Positions 46,532-55,295 are shown, numbered from the stretch's first letter. The stretch is DNA of 64,000 nt from Halorubrum yunnanense (GCF_026586675.1 NZ_JAODIX010000031.1:1-64000); one strand, 5' to 3'. Notes: a model not told the origin generated them from the sequence alone. Program-made: numbers and translations.

Positions 46532-46594
46532 CGGGGCGCCGCCGAGCGACGAGTAGCGGGATTAGGAGCCGCGAGCCGCGGCTCTCGGACCGGA

Positions 46595-47113
46595 TCAGCA
46601 GTCCACGGCTCCCGCGCCCGACTCGATCGGGGAGCCGTCGTCGCGGTAGTCGGGATCGTCGATCGCGCCCCCGAACATCGGGAGGTTGAGCTCGTAGGCG
46701 TACAGCACGTCGAACGCCGCGAACGGGTCGATCCCGTTCGCGACGGCCTCCCGCGCGGTGAGCCGGACGCCCGCGGCGAGCGTCACGATCGAGTCGCCGC
46801 CGATGGAGCCGACCGCCTCCAGCCCGAACTCGTTCCCGGCCGTGGGGTCGGTCAGCACGGAGAGGTGGACGATCGCGTCGATCGTCGCCCCCCTCTCGCC
46901 GATCGAGATCGGGCGTCCGTCCCCCGCGAAACACCGGGTCGGCGGCGTGGCGGCGTCGTCGGAAGTGTCGCCGTCGAACCCCCCGTCCTCGGGGGTGTCA
47001 CCGCCCGTCTGCGCCGCCGCGTCCCCGACGGCCGCGCCGCTCGCGGCGAGCGCCGAGAGGAGGACCAGCGCGGCCGCCAGCGCCGCGAGCCGGGCCATCG
47101 GGTGGCGAGTCAT
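46595..47113 (-). CDS. Secreted protein (DUF7332-like)
   Basis: 172 residues with a Sec-type signal peptide (about 1-34: MTRHPMARLAALAAALVLLSA then small residues). An acidic low-complexity stretch follows (TGGDTPEDGGFDGDTSDD), then a single compact domain with CFAGDGRPISIGERGATIDAIVHLSVLTDP and a C-terminal Cys (AGAVDC); the two Cys may form a disulfide. Alternative start at the second Met (47098). Function unknown. Confidence 0.7.
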   Translation of the reverse strand: MTRHPMARLAALAAALVLLSALAASGAAVGDAAAQTGGDTPEDGGFDGDTSDDAATPPTRCFAGDGRPISIGERGATIDAIVHLSVLTDPTAGNEFGLEAVGSIGGDSIVTLAAGVRLTAREAVANGIDPFAAFDVLYAYELNLPMFGGAIDDPDYRDDGSPIESGAGAVDC

Positions 47114-47189
47114 CTGTGCGAGGTACGACGGGCGGACCTAAAACGCCGCGGCCCCGATATCCGATCTGATACTCGGCGGCGGACCGGCG

Positions 47190-47561
47190 TCACGTCGAAC
47201 CGAGCAGCCCCTCGACGAGCAGCTCGCCGGAGGCGACGTTGGTCGCCAGCGGGATGTCCTTCACGTCGCAGACGCGCAGCAGCGCGGAGATGTCCGGCTC
47301 GTGCGCCTGCGCCGTAAGCGGGTCGCGGAGGAAGACGACGCCGTCGATCGCGTCGTTCGCGATCATCGCGCCGATCTGGAGGTCGCCGCCGTACGGACCC
47401 GACGACTGCCGGTTCACGGCGAGCCCGGTCTCGTCCGCGATGCGTTTCCCGGTCGTCCCCGTCGTCACGAGCTCGCACTCGTCGAGGGCCGCGGCGTGTT
47501 TCGTGACGAACTCCACCATCTCGTCTTTCAGCTCGTCGTGAGCGATGAGCGCGATGCGCAT
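47190..47561 (-). CDS. mgsA: Methylglyoxal synthase
   Basis: MgsA converts dihydroxyacetone phosphate to methylglyoxal and phosphate, a bypass of lower glycolysis. The 123 residues show [43 protein letters not shown] (catalytic Asp) and [33 protein letters not shown]. The fold is complete at the usual length of about 120-150 residues. Dihydroxyacetone phosphate is also the product of the glycerol pathway encoded at the right end of the window. Confidence 0.93.
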   Translation of the reverse strand: MRIALIAHDELKDEMVEFVTKHAAALDECELVTTGTTGKRIADETGLAVNRQSSGPYGGDLQIGAMIANDAIDGVVFLRDPLTAQAHEPDISALLRVCDVKDIPLATNVASGELLVEGLLGST

Positions 47562-47636
47562 GAGTCGACGTCGCCGCGTCGCAATGTAAAAACTCGCGTC
47601 GGCGCAACGCGGGGGGGAAACTCCGCCGAGGTCGGA

Positions 47637-49562
47637 CTATTTAAACCGGAACGTCTCCAGGTTCTTCGGCGCGAACGTCCGCATGTTGTAGTCGTGGTAC
47701 AGCGCCGACGAGAGGTCCTGCACGGAGCGCTCGTCGCCGTGGACGCACAGCACCTTCTCGGGGCGCGGGTTCATCGTCTTCACGAAGTTCTCTAACCCCT
47801 GCCGGTCGGCGTGGCCGGAGAAGCCGTCGACGACTTCCGTCCCCATCTGCAGCGTGAGCGTGTCGCCGCGGCTCCCGCCGCCCCAGCCGTCGACCGGGAT
47901 CTCGTCCCAGCCGTTCTGGATCCGGCGGCCGAGCGTCCCCTGCGCTTGGTAGCCGACGAAGACGAGGTTCGAGTCCGGGTCGGGGCCGATGTGGCGGAGC
48001 CACGACATGATCGGCCCGCCCTCGATCATCCCGGAGGTGGAGATGACGATACACTCGTCGCCGTCGGCGACCTCCTGCCGCTCGTCCTCGCCGGCGTCGA
48101 TGTGGTTGAACTGGTCCGCCAAGAACGGGTTCTCGTCGTCGTGGAAGATCCGGTCGCGGAGGTCGTCACGGAGGTACTCCGGGTAGGTCGTGTGGATCGC
48201 GGTCGCCTCCCAGATCATCCCGTCGAGGTGAACGGGCATCGTCGGGATCTCCCCCTCGCGCATCGCCTCCTCCAAGACGAGCATGATCTCCTGCGAGCGC
48301 CCCACGGCGAACGCGGGGATGACGACCTTCCCGTCCTGCTCGTACGTCTCATTGATGACCTCCTTGAGCGCCTCCTCGGAGTCGGCCTGGTCGGTCTGGT
48401 AGTCGTCGCGGCCGCCGTAGGTGGACTCCAGGACGAGCGTCTCGACCCGGGGGAAGTCGTTGACCGCGCCGTTGAACAGGCGGGTGTCCTCGTAGTGGAT
48501 GTCGCCCGAGAACGCGATGTTATAGAGCCCGTCGCCAATGTGGAAGTGCGTGACCGCGCTCCCGAGAATGTGGCCTGCGTTGTGGAAGGTGAGCTTCACG
48601 TCGGGCGCCACGTCGGTGACGTCGCCGTACTCCAGCGGGATGGTGTGTTTGATCGCGTCGCGGACCTGCGCCGACTCGTACGGCGGCGTCCGCCCCTCCT
48701 TGGCGGCGACGTCGAGGTAGTCCAGCGTGAGCAGGCCCATCAGGTCGCGGGTCGGCTCGGTCGTGTAGATCGGACCGTCGTAACCGTACTTGAACAGGAG
48801 CGGGATCAGCGCCGAGTGGTCGAGATGGGCGTGCGTGAGCACGACGGCGTCGAGCGTCGCCGCGCCGGCCCCGAGCGCCTCGGGGATCTGAAGGTACGGT
48901 ACCTCCCCTTCCGCGCCCGGCTTGTCGCCGCAGTCGACGAGGATGCGCGTCTCGGGCGTCGAGACGATGAAGGCCGCGCGACCGACCTCGCGACAGCAGC
49001 CGAGCGTCGTGATCCGGACCCACTCGTCGTCGGACATCTCCTCGCGGTGGATCTGGCGGCCGACGCGCTCGAGGATGTCGCGGCGCTCCTCGCGCTCGTT
49101 CTTCAGGAAGCCGCGCACGTTCGAGACGGTGGAGGACTCGATCGGGGGCGTCCGAACGACCTCGGGGGTCCAGCCGACCTCTTGGGTGATCTCGCGCAGC
49201 GTGGAGCCGCGGCGGCCGATCACCATCCCCGGCTTCTCCGCCTCGATGACGACCTCGCCGGTGTCCTCGTGGAAGTCGAGGTCGGTCACGCCGGCGTCGT
49301 CCGGGATCACCTCCCGGACCTCCTCCTCGGCGCGCGCCGGGGGGGAGAGGGCGCTGGGGTCGGGGCGGACCGTGATTCGTTTCCGGAGCTTGGAGGCGAG
49401 CCGGCGGATAAGGTCGCCGTCGCCGGCGAACTGCTTCGGGTCGCGAGTGTACACGACTAGTTCCGGGCCCTCGTACTTGACGTCGGTGACCGTGATGTCG
49501 TTCGGAATCTCCTGTTCGATCTCTGATTTCAGGGTATCGAGCTGCTTGTCGACTTGGCTCAT
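47637..49562 (-). CDS. beta-CASP ribonuclease aCPSF1 (FttA), transcription termination factor
   Basis: The 641-residue archaeal CPSF73-like nuclease cuts nascent RNA and terminates transcription (established for aCPSF1/FttA). N-terminal KH domains span about 1-145, with VIGRRGSTLREI at 113-124. The metallo-beta-lactamase core has HAHLDH at 244-249, further His in HNAGHILGSAV and FSGDIHYED. A beta-CASP insert follows with ESTYGGRD, PAFAVGRSQE, ISTSGMIEGGP and FSGHADRQ; CVHGDERSVQDL is near 605. All zinc ligands are present. It acts with Spt4/5, and spt5 is in this window. Confidence 0.95.
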   Translation of the reverse strand: MSQVDKQLDTLKSEIEQEIPNDITVTDVKYEGPELVVYTRDPKQFAGDGDLIRRLASKLRKRITVRPDPSALSPPARAEEEVREVIPDDAGVTDLDFHEDTGEVVIEAEKPGMVIGRRGSTLREITQEVGWTPEVVRTPPIESSTVSNVRGFLKNEREERRDILERVGRQIHREEMSDDEWVRITTLGCCREVGRAAFIVSTPETRILVDCGDKPGAEGEVPYLQIPEALGAGAATLDAVVLTHAHLDHSALIPLLFKYGYDGPIYTTEPTRDLMGLLTLDYLDVAAKEGRTPPYESAQVRDAIKHTIPLEYGDVTDVAPDVKLTFHNAGHILGSAVTHFHIGDGLYNIAFSGDIHYEDTRLFNGAVNDFPRVETLVLESTYGGRDDYQTDQADSEEALKEVINETYEQDGKVVIPAFAVGRSQEIMLVLEEAMREGEIPTMPVHLDGMIWEATAIHTTYPEYLRDDLRDRIFHDDENPFLADQFNHIDAGEDERQEVADGDECIVISTSGMIEGGPIMSWLRHIGPDPDSNLVFVGYQAQGTLGRRIQNGWDEIPVDGWGGGSRGDTLTLQMGTEVVDGFSGHADRQGLENFVKTMNPRPEKVLCVHGDERSVQDLSSALYHDYNMRTFAPKNLETFRFK

Positions 49563-49733
49563 ATCTTACCGCGGGTGGGGTCGCCGCCGCCGTCGAACGC
49601 GCCAGCGCGCCGGTCCGTGGCTCGTCGCCGAACGGTCGACCGTGACGGGAGAGGCATAGTGGTAGTACTGTCCGTAGGTGGTTCCGTGCGGGAACAGCCG
49701 TCGAAAACCCGCTTATAAGGACGTACTGCCCGG

Positions 49734-49743
49734 TTATTATAAA
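49734..49743 (+). promoter_or_regulatory. TATA region between the divergent aCPSF1 and DUF5813-like genes
   Basis: TTATTATAAA (49734-49743) lies about 55 bp before the ATG at 49794. A second TATA-like TTATAA (about 49713-49718) stands closer to the aCPSF1 side. Between them and the gene is an inverted repeat formed by CCCTT and AAGGG (about 49745-49759). The 231-bp region 49563-49793 holds no gene that I can see. Confidence 0.5.
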
Positions 49744-49793
49744 ACCCTTCGCAAAGGGCAAACCCCTTTCCCGGTCCCGGCGTTCGAGCCCGC

Positions 49794-50303
49794 ATGCGCG
49801 TCACCCCCGAGACCGTTCGCGACGAGCGCGCGTGGGTCCGCGACCGGGCGCCCGTCGTCGTCCCCGTCATCAACGAGACCCGCGAGCGCCTCGGAGCGCT
49901 GTTCGAGACGGACGTCGACCCCGTGACCCGCGAGGCGTACCGCGGCGAGGTCGACGCCGTCTTCGCCGACGGCGAGGTCGCGGTCAACGTCGCCGGCTGC
50001 GTCGCCCTCCTCCGCGACCTCGACGTCGCGGGCGACTACCCGGGCTTCGTCGTCGACGAGGTCCTCGGCCGCGAGCTGGCGGCGACCGTCGCCGGCGGCC
50101 GACCGCTCTCGCTGCTCGCGCAGGCGACGTTCCACTTCGTCGACGTCCGCGTGAGCGAGGACGAGACCGCCGACGGCGCGGGCACGGCCGGCGCCGACGA
50201 CCTCGACGCCGCGCTCGCCGCGGGCTTTCAGACGCGGCTCCCGGGCTGCGAGTGGCGGGAGACGAAGAGCCCGTTCGCGGTCGGTTCAGCGCCCGAGGAG
50301 TGA
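49794..50303 (+). CDS. Conserved haloarchaeal protein (DUF5813-like), function unknown
   Basis: 169 residues, mostly helical by composition: VRDERAWVRDRAPVVVPVINETRERLGALFETDVDPVTREAYRGEVDAVFADGEVAVNVAGCVALLRDLDV. The single Cys is near residue 67. A Gly/Ala-rich linker precedes the C-terminal LPGCEWRETKSPFAV. No signal peptide or membrane helix. Name recalled from family pattern only. Convergent with the SDR gene, with 2 bp between stop codons. Confidence 0.65.
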   Translation: MRVTPETVRDERAWVRDRAPVVVPVINETRERLGALFETDVDPVTREAYRGEVDAVFADGEVAVNVAGCVALLRDLDVAGDYPGFVVDEVLGRELAATVAGGRPLSLLAQATFHFVDVRVSEDETADGAGTAGADDLDAALAAGFQTRLPGCEWRETKSPFAVGSAPEE

Positions 50304-50305
50304 GG

Positions 50306-51223
50306 TCACGACGTGAACTTCCGGACGAACTCGTACCCGCGATCGAGCAGCGCGTCGGGGAGGAACCGCGCGAACACGCCGACCTGGGCGGCGGTGCCCG
50401 GCTGGACCCGCGCCGGGGGCCGCGTCGCGCTCGCGGCGTCGTAGATGGCGTCAGCGACCAGCTCGGGCTCGACGGCCCCGGGACCGTCGCCGCCGATCAG
50501 CTTCGCGTCCTCGAACATCGCGTAGAACTCCTCGTAGGCGCCGGTGCGGTCGAGACCGTCGCCGGATTCGGCGTCCGGCGCGCGGTCCTCGCCCGCGTCG
50601 TCCCCGTCCCGATCCGGATCGACGCCCGCCTCCTCCTGGGCGCGCTTCGAGAAGTTCGTCTTGACCGGGCCGGGCTCGACGACGACGACGTCGACTCCGA
50701 ACTCGGCGACCTCGTTGCGGAGCGCGTCCGACATCGCCTCGACCGCGAACTTCGAGCCGGAGTAGACGCCGCCCCCGGGGAACGAGACGCGTCCCGCGAC
50801 CGACGAGACGTTGACGATGGTCCCTTCGCGCTCGCGACGCATCGCCGGCAACACCGCCTTGATCAGTCGGTGGGGCCCGTACACGTTCACGTCGAACTGC
50901 TCGTGGACCTTTTCGGTCGACACGTCCTCGATCGGTCCGAACTGGCCGTACCCGGCGTTGTTGATCAGGGCGTCGATCGCGCCCTCCTCGTCCAGTATCC
51001 GGTCGACGACGCGGTCGACGTCGGACCCGTCGGTGACGTCGAGCGTGGCGAGCTCGCAGCCCGCCTCGCCCAGCGTCTCGACGTCCGCGGGGTTCCGCGC
51101 GGTCGCGTACACGGTCCACCCCTCGTCGTTGAACGCGTGCGCGGCGGCGCGGCCGATACCCGAGGAACAGCCGGTGATGAGTACCGTCTTCTGCACGCGT
51201 CGACGGTCGGCCCCCGCCGGCAT
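50306..51223 (-). CDS. Short-chain dehydrogenase/reductase
   Basis: A classical SDR of 305 residues: NAD(P)-binding TGCSSGIGRAAAHAF (about 17-31), NNAGYG (about 96-101), catalytic Ser in VNVSSVAGRVSFPGGG, and YSGSKFAVEAMSDAL (catalytic Tyr and Lys, about 157-171). VEPGPVKTNF completes the core. An acidic insert of about 40 residues (about 215-255) is unusual for the family. Arg at the coenzyme site (TARNPAD) points to NADPH preference. Substrate unknown. Confidence 0.87.
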   Translation of the reverse strand: MPAGADRRRVQKTVLITGCSSGIGRAAAHAFNDEGWTVYATARNPADVETLGEAGCELATLDVTDGSDVDRVVDRILDEEGAIDALINNAGYGQFGPIEDVSTEKVHEQFDVNVYGPHRLIKAVLPAMRREREGTIVNVSSVAGRVSFPGGGVYSGSKFAVEAMSDALRNEVAEFGVDVVVVEPGPVKTNFSKRAQEEAGVDPDRDGDDAGEDRAPDAESGDGLDRTGAYEEFYAMFEDAKLIGGDGPGAVEPELVADAIYDAASATRPPARVQPGTAAQVGVFARFLPDALLDRGYEFVRKFTS

Positions 51224-51277
51224 AACTCTCCCGACCGCGGGCCGAGGTCCGTGGTAAAAGGTCCAGCGGCGGGCGCC

Positions 51278-52078
51278 TTACTCCTCGTCGTCCGCCTCGT
51301 CCGCGTCGTCGCCGTCCTCGGCGTCGGCCTCCTCGTCCTCCTCGCTCGCGAGCAGGTCGCGCTCCTCGAGGATCGCCTCGATCTCCTCGTTCGACCGCTC
51401 GCTGTAGCCGTCGTCGTCGTCGACGGTGATCGTGGCGACGCCGACGCCGTCGGGCGCCAGCTCGCCGTCGTTCGACTGCGCGAGGGTGTCGAGCGCGAGC
51501 CCGAGCGCCTCCTCGGTGGAGAGGCCCTCCTCGTACTCCTCTTCGAGGTAGTCGCGGAGGTCGCTCCGGTCGGAGCCGATCGAGAGCGCCTGCCACTCGT
51601 AGGGGGTGCCGGACGGGTCGGTCTCGAAGAGGCGCGGCTCGCCGTCCTCGATCCCGCCGACGATCAGCGCGACGCCGAAGGGGCGCGCGCCGCCGACCTG
51701 CGTGTACTGCTGGATGTGGTCGGTGATGTTCTTCGTCAGCGTCTCGATGCCGACGGGCTCGCCGTAGCGGAGCCGGTTCACCTGCGCCTGCCGGCGCGCG
51801 AAGTCGATGAGCTGGCGGGCGTCGGCGACGTGGCCCGCGCTCGCGACGCCGACGTGGTCGTCGGCCTTGTGGAGTTTTTCGATGCTCTCCGGCTCCATCA
51901 GCGGGGAGCGGGCGCGCTTGTCGGCCGCGAGGACGACGCCGTTCTCGGCCCGGACGCCGACGCTCGCCGTCCCGCGTTTCACCGCCTCCCGGGCGTACTC
52001 GACCTGGTAGAGCCTGCCGTCGGGAGAGAAGATAGTGATTCCTCGGTCGTACGCCTGCTGTTGGGATTGGCCCTGCAT
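51278..52078 (-). CDS. psmA: 20S proteasome subunit alpha
   Basis: 266 residues. The N-terminus AYDRGITIFSPDGRLYQVEYAREAVKRGT is the alpha-subunit signature (gate-forming H0 helix region). Later come VGVRAENGVVLAADKR, DDHVGVASAGHVADARQLIDFAR and GVALIVGGIEDGEPRLFETDPSG. The alpha rings cap the 20S core and bind PAN ATPases. The acidic C-terminal tail (about 40 residues) is haloarchaeal. Last gene of the rpp30-methyltransferase-pop5-psmA operon, 4 bp after pop5. Confidence 0.95.
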   Translation of the reverse strand: MQGQSQQQAYDRGITIFSPDGRLYQVEYAREAVKRGTASVGVRAENGVVLAADKRARSPLMEPESIEKLHKADDHVGVASAGHVADARQLIDFARRQAQVNRLRYGEPVGIETLTKNITDHIQQYTQVGGARPFGVALIVGGIEDGEPRLFETDPSGTPYEWQALSIGSDRSDLRDYLEEEYEEGLSTEEALGLALDTLAQSNDGELAPDGVGVATITVDDDDGYSERSNEEIEAILEERDLLASEEDEEADAEDGDDADEADDEE

Positions 52079-52082
52079 GATA

Positions 52083-52562
52083 TCACTCGATGTCGAACGC
52101 CGCCGCGCCGACGTACCCCGACTCGACCCGCACGTCGCACGCGTCCCCGCGCACGACGGCAGATCGCTCGGCATCCCCGAACGCGACGTCTCGCTGTGTT
52201 GAAAGTGGGTCCGCGCGACGCATATATCTTTCCTCACAGGCACGCACCGTCCCCGAGATCCCACGGACGTGGATCCCGACCGGGTCGCCGTCGACCTCGC
52301 TCACGCAGGCGATCGCCGCGCGCGCCTCGGCGACGTGGCCGTGCCGCACCTTGATCACCGCCTCGCCCGCCCCGTCGCCGTGCGAGAAGGACAGCAGCGT
52401 CAGGTCGGCGTCGGCGCTGCCGGCGTCGCCGATCAGGTTCCCGGCGGCGTACCAGAGCGCGCGCTGGAACGCGCGGCGCCCGAGGTCGGCGTCGGGCCAC
52501 GTCTCGATCCCGACGGCGACGTACCGCCAGCGCGGCCGAAGGTGTTTGGGGAGGTGTTTCAT
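52083..52562 (-). CDS. rnp2: Ribonuclease P protein component 2 (Pop5)
   Basis: 159 residues. The N-terminal MKHLPKHLRPRWRYVAVGIETWPDADLGRRAFQRALWYAAGNLIGDAG is the Pop5 signature, followed by the RRM-like beta-sheet (DLTLLSFSHGDGAGEAVIKVRHGHVAEARAAIACVSEVDG) and GTVRACEERY. The C-terminal 35 residues are a haloarchaeal extension. Pop5 pairs with Rpp30 in archaeal RNase P, which trims tRNA 5' ends; rpp30 is two genes upstream. Confidence 0.9.
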   Translation of the reverse strand: MKHLPKHLRPRWRYVAVGIETWPDADLGRRAFQRALWYAAGNLIGDAGSADADLTLLSFSHGDGAGEAVIKVRHGHVAEARAAIACVSEVDGDPVGIHVRGISGTVRACEERYMRRADPLSTQRDVAFGDAERSAVVRGDACDVRVESGYVGAAAFDIE

Positions 52563-52564
52563 CG

Positions 52565-53194
52565 CTATTTCTCGCCTAACTCGTCGCCGAGCCGCTCCGC
52601 GACGATCACGGCGACCTGGTCGTGGACGCGCTCGACGGCCGTCACAGCGAACCCCTCGGCGGTGAACGCCTCGACGAGGGTGCCGACGGTTGCGGGGTCG
52701 TCGACCTCGGGGCCGTAGAACGGCGCCTCGGGGTCCGGGTCCTCGAAGAAAGCCACGTCGCCGAGGACGACCCGCCGCGCCCCCGTGGCGGCCATCTCGC
52801 GGATCGCCTCGCGCTTCTCGTCGTCCGCGAGGTGGTGGAGCGCGAAGTTCGAGGTGACGACGTCGACCCGCCGGTCGGGGTCAACCTCGGGGGCCCGGAA
52901 CTCGCCGTACGCGAACTCGACGTTTTCGAGGCCGCGCTCCTCGGCCTTCCGACGCCCCTCGTCCATCATCCCCTCGCTGATGTCTCGCGCGAGCACGCGC
53001 CCGGCCTTGGGCGCGAGCGCGAGCGCGACGGCGCCCGTGCCGGCGCCCAGGTCGAGGACGACGTCGTCGGACCCCGGGTCGGCGTAGTCGATCACGAGGC
53101 CCGCGCAGGCGTGGTACTCGTCGCTCTTCGAATCGTCGTACTCGGCGGCCTTCTCGGAGAAGCGCGCGGCGTGCTCCTCAACCGTCTTCTTCAT
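52565..53194 (-). CDS. SAM-dependent class I methyltransferase in the RNase P/proteasome operon
   Basis: 209 residues from the ATG at 53194. The SAM-binding motifs are VVLDLGAGTGAVALALA (motif I, about 44-60), VLARDISEGMMDEGRRKAEERGLENVEFAYGEF and VVTSNFALHHLADDEKREAIREM. It overlaps the end of rpp30 by 17 bases and precedes pop5 by 2 bp, so it is translated from the same message. Substrate unknown; tRNA or protein are both possible by context. An alternative start lies three codons upstream. Confidence 0.85.
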   Translation of the reverse strand: MKKTVEEHAARFSEKAAEYDDSKSDEYHACAGLVIDYADPGSDDVVLDLGAGTGAVALALAPKAGRVLARDISEGMMDEGRRKAEERGLENVEFAYGEFRAPEVDPDRRVDVVTSNFALHHLADDEKREAIREMAATGARRVVLGDVAFFEDPDPEAPFYGPEVDDPATVGTLVEAFTAEGFAVTAVERVHDQVAVIVAERLGDELGEK

Positions 53195-53903
53195 ACCTGC
53201 CACGTCGGACCCCCGGCTCTATGAAGGCCTCGGAGCGCCGTTCCCGGTTTCGGGCCGCGATCTCCCCCCACGCCCGCAGCCCCGCCCCGACCCACTCCGG
53301 GTCGAACCCGACCGCCTCCGCGGCGGCGACCAGCTCGCGGGGCGCGCGGAGCTCAAGGTGGGACCGCGGGTTCGCGCTGACGACGTGCGGGGCGTCGTAG
53401 TAGGCCACGATCTCGCGGAGCTTCCGGAGGTCCGAGAGCGCCCGCACCCGCCCGCCGCCGCTCGCGCGGAGCAGCGGACCGAGGTCGAACTCCACGTGGA
53501 CCCCGTTGTCGCGGGCCGCCTTCGCGAGGACGTGGTTGAAGTCGCCCCGGCCGTCCATCGGTCGCGCGAGCACGTCGACGCGCGGCTCCTCGACCGCGAA
53601 GCGGTTGAGGCCGTCGCCGCCGCCGACGAGACAGACGACAGTGCGTTCGGACCGGTAGTTGCCGACCGCGCCCGACGCGCTCGTGGCGTCGTCGGCGTCG
53701 ATCTCGACCGCGTCGACGACGTCGACCCCGTACTCGTCGCGGAGCGCGGCCGCCTCGCTTGAGGGCTCGCCGTCCTCGCCGGCCGGGTCGAGCGCGTCCC
53801 GCGTGCGGACGACGACCCCCTCGTAGCCGTATCGCGCCGCGGTGGCCGCGTGGCGGGCGACGGTCGCGTCGCCGTCGGGGTGGGCGTGGACGGCCTCGTA
53901 CAT
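53178..53903 (-). CDS. rnp3: Ribonuclease P protein component 3 (Rpp30)
   Basis: 241 residues of the TIM-barrel-like PHP fold of Rpp30: MYEAVHAHPDGDATVARHAATAARYGYEGVVVRT at the start, VDAVEIDADDATSASGAVGNYRSERTVVCLVGGGDGLNRFAVEEPRVDVLARP in the middle, and NHVLAKAARDNGVHVEFDLGPLL and PHVVSANPRSHLELRAPREL near the C-terminus. First gene of the operon. Divergent from the DUF357 gene across about 107 bp. Confidence 0.9.
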   Translation of the reverse strand: MYEAVHAHPDGDATVARHAATAARYGYEGVVVRTRDALDPAGEDGEPSSEAAALRDEYGVDVVDAVEIDADDATSASGAVGNYRSERTVVCLVGGGDGLNRFAVEEPRVDVLARPMDGRGDFNHVLAKAARDNGVHVEFDLGPLLRASGGGRVRALSDLRKLREIVAYYDAPHVVSANPRSHLELRAPRELVAAAEAVGFDPEWVGAGLRAWGEIAARNRERRSEAFIEPGVRRGRYEEDG

Positions 53904-53980
53904 ACCCGCCCGTTTCGGCTCGGGGGGTATCGTCGTTGCGCTTCCGGACGGTGGGGGCGCGGGGCGGAAGCGGCGGGGCC

Positions 53981-53990
53981 TTTTTAAACC
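53981..53990 (+). promoter_or_regulatory. TATA box of the DUF357 gene
   Basis: TTTTTAAACC lies about 25 bp before the ATG at 54011, predicting a leaderless transcript. Confidence 0.6.
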
Positions 53991-54010
53991 GCTCGCGGGA
54001 ATCGGAGCGC

Positions 54011-54295
54011 ATGAGCGCCGACTTAGCAGAGAAGACGGACCGCTACGAGCGCATGCTCGCCGACGCCCTGGCGGCCGCGGAGCCGCGGCCGCCGGCGGAG
54101 ACGCCTCTCGGCGAGGCCGCGACCGACGTCGTCGAGATGGCCGAGTCGTACCTCGACGACGGGCGGCACTTCCGCGAGAGCGACGACCCGGTGAACGCGC
54201 TCGCGTCGTACTCGTACGGCTACGGCTGGCTCGACGCCGGCGTCCGGCTGGGGCTCTTCTCGGTCCCCGACGACAGCGAGCTGTTCACGACGTGA
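54011..54295 (+). CDS. DUF357-family protein
   Basis: 94 residues, all helical: LAEKTDRYERMLADALAAAE, then TDVVEMAESYLDDGRHFRESDDPVNALASYSYGYGWLDAGVRLGLF, the DUF357 core with a tetratricopeptide-like helix pair. The family is widespread in archaea near RNA-processing genes; molecular role unknown. Start from the TATA spacing. After the stop come near-identical GTGAGCGGTTACGA repeats (about 54291-54320). Confidence 0.82.
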   Translation: MSADLAEKTDRYERMLADALAAAEPRPPAETPLGEAATDVVEMAESYLDDGRHFRESDDPVNALASYSYGYGWLDAGVRLGLFSVPDDSELFTT

Positions 54296-54371
54296 GCGGT
54301 TACGATGTGAGCGGTTACGACGTGTCGCGTGACGCGAGCGTGAGTGTCTCGTTGTCTCCACTCGATCGCTT

Positions 54372-54560
54372 ATAAATGGTGACTGGTAGATCTACGGTGA
54401 ACACCTCCAAAGCCCCGCCCGACCGCACCGCGACCGCACCTCGCGCCTCCCCAGCCTCGTCGGGGCGGCGCAGATGCGCCGCGCCGACTCCCTCGCACGG
54501 ACTCCTCGCGCCCGCTGGGCGCTCGGAGGCGTGCGCCACGGCACCGGTTATTGATAAGAC
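54372..54560 (-). ncRNA. Candidate structured RNA element, copy 2 (inverted relative to copy 1)
   Basis: Read on the minus strand, a TATA-like TTATCAATAA (54548-54557) precedes hairpin 1: CTCC/GGAG (plus-strand 54525-54528 and 54502-54505) with GA/GA and a 6-bp stem (54508-54513 with 54517-54522, loop of three). Hairpin 2 spans 54459-54488 (5 bp, one C-C mismatch, 7 bp, loop of four). GTGCGAGGGA and GAGGCTGGGGAGG are identical to copy 1, as is CTTTGGAGGTGTTCACCG near the 3' side, followed by TTTATAAGCG. The hairpin sequences differ from copy 1 but remain fully paired. The 316-bp gap 54296-54611 holds no gene that I can support. Confidence 0.5.
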
Positions 54561-54611
54561 CTCACGTGGCTATCGCTCGGTCTTTATAGGTGGATACTCC
54601 GTTAGAAAGCC

Positions 54612-55295
54612 TCACTCGTCCCGCTCGCGCAGGTCGGCCAGCACGCGTGCGGTCCCGTCCATGTACGACTCGTCGAGGACGACGTCGGCCGTGTCGCGGG
54701 CGGTCGCGTCCGCGTTGGCGACCGCGTACGACTCGCCGACGACGCCGAACGTCGAGGCGTCGTTCTCGCTGTCGCCGACCGCGACGAACGCCTCGGGGGC
54801 CACGTCGAGCGCGTCGGCGACGCGTTCGAGGGCCGCCCCCTTGCTCACGGCGGGCGATTTGACGTGGTACGCGTAGCCGGTGTCGACGACGACCACGTCG
54901 CCGTCGGCCGCCGCGGCGACCTCGCGGAGGAGCGCCTCGTCGGCGTCGAGCGACAGCGCTACCTCCGTCTCGCGCCAGCGGTTGACGGTGTCGCCGGGCC
55001 CCCACCCGATCTCCCCGCCGCGTGCCTCGAACTCCTCCGCGACGGCCCGCGGGACCGCCGGGTCGCCGAGGACCGCCGTCTCCCCGTCGACGTACGCGAT
55101 CCCGCCGTTCTCGGCGACCACGGTCTCCGGGCGCCCGAGGAAGTGCGCCAGCGCGACCGGGTAGGGGAACGACTTGCCCGTCGCGAAGACGACCGGCGCG
55201 TCCCAGCCGGGCAGCAGCTCGAAGACGCGGGGGTCGATCCGGCCGCTCGGCGTCGTCAGCGTCCCGTCGATGTCCAGCGCGAGGGGCGGCACCAT
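54612..55295 (-). CDS. Phosphoglycolate phosphatase (archaeal HAD type)
   Basis: 227 residues of the HAD-IIB type: motif I LALDIDGTLT (Asp8 and Asp10), ATGKSFPYPV (motif II Thr/Ser region), SPAVSKGAALERVADAL (motif III Lys) and VAVGDSENDASTF (motif IV Asp pair), with a C2 cap between about 80 and 150. The arrangement matches the archaeal phosphoglycolate phosphatase group (TIGR01487-type). It removes phosphoglycolate formed as a by-product of DNA repair or oxygenase reactions. Start at 55295 because homology begins there. Confidence 0.85.
   Translation of the reverse strand: MVPPLALDIDGTLTTPSGRIDPRVFELLPGWDAPVVFATGKSFPYPVALAHFLGRPETVVAENGGIAYVDGETAVLGDPAVPRAVAEEFEARGGEIGWGPGDTVNRWRETEVALSLDADEALLREVAAAADGDVVVVDTGYAYHVKSPAVSKGAALERVADALDVAPEAFVAVGDSENDASTFGVVGESYAVANADATARDTADVVLDESYMDGTARVLADLRERDE

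Noticed and set aside
54296-54611. RNase P RNA gene near rpp30/pop5
   Set aside because: None of the expected conserved P4/P15-type elements is seen, and the same sequence recurs at 6.1 kb.
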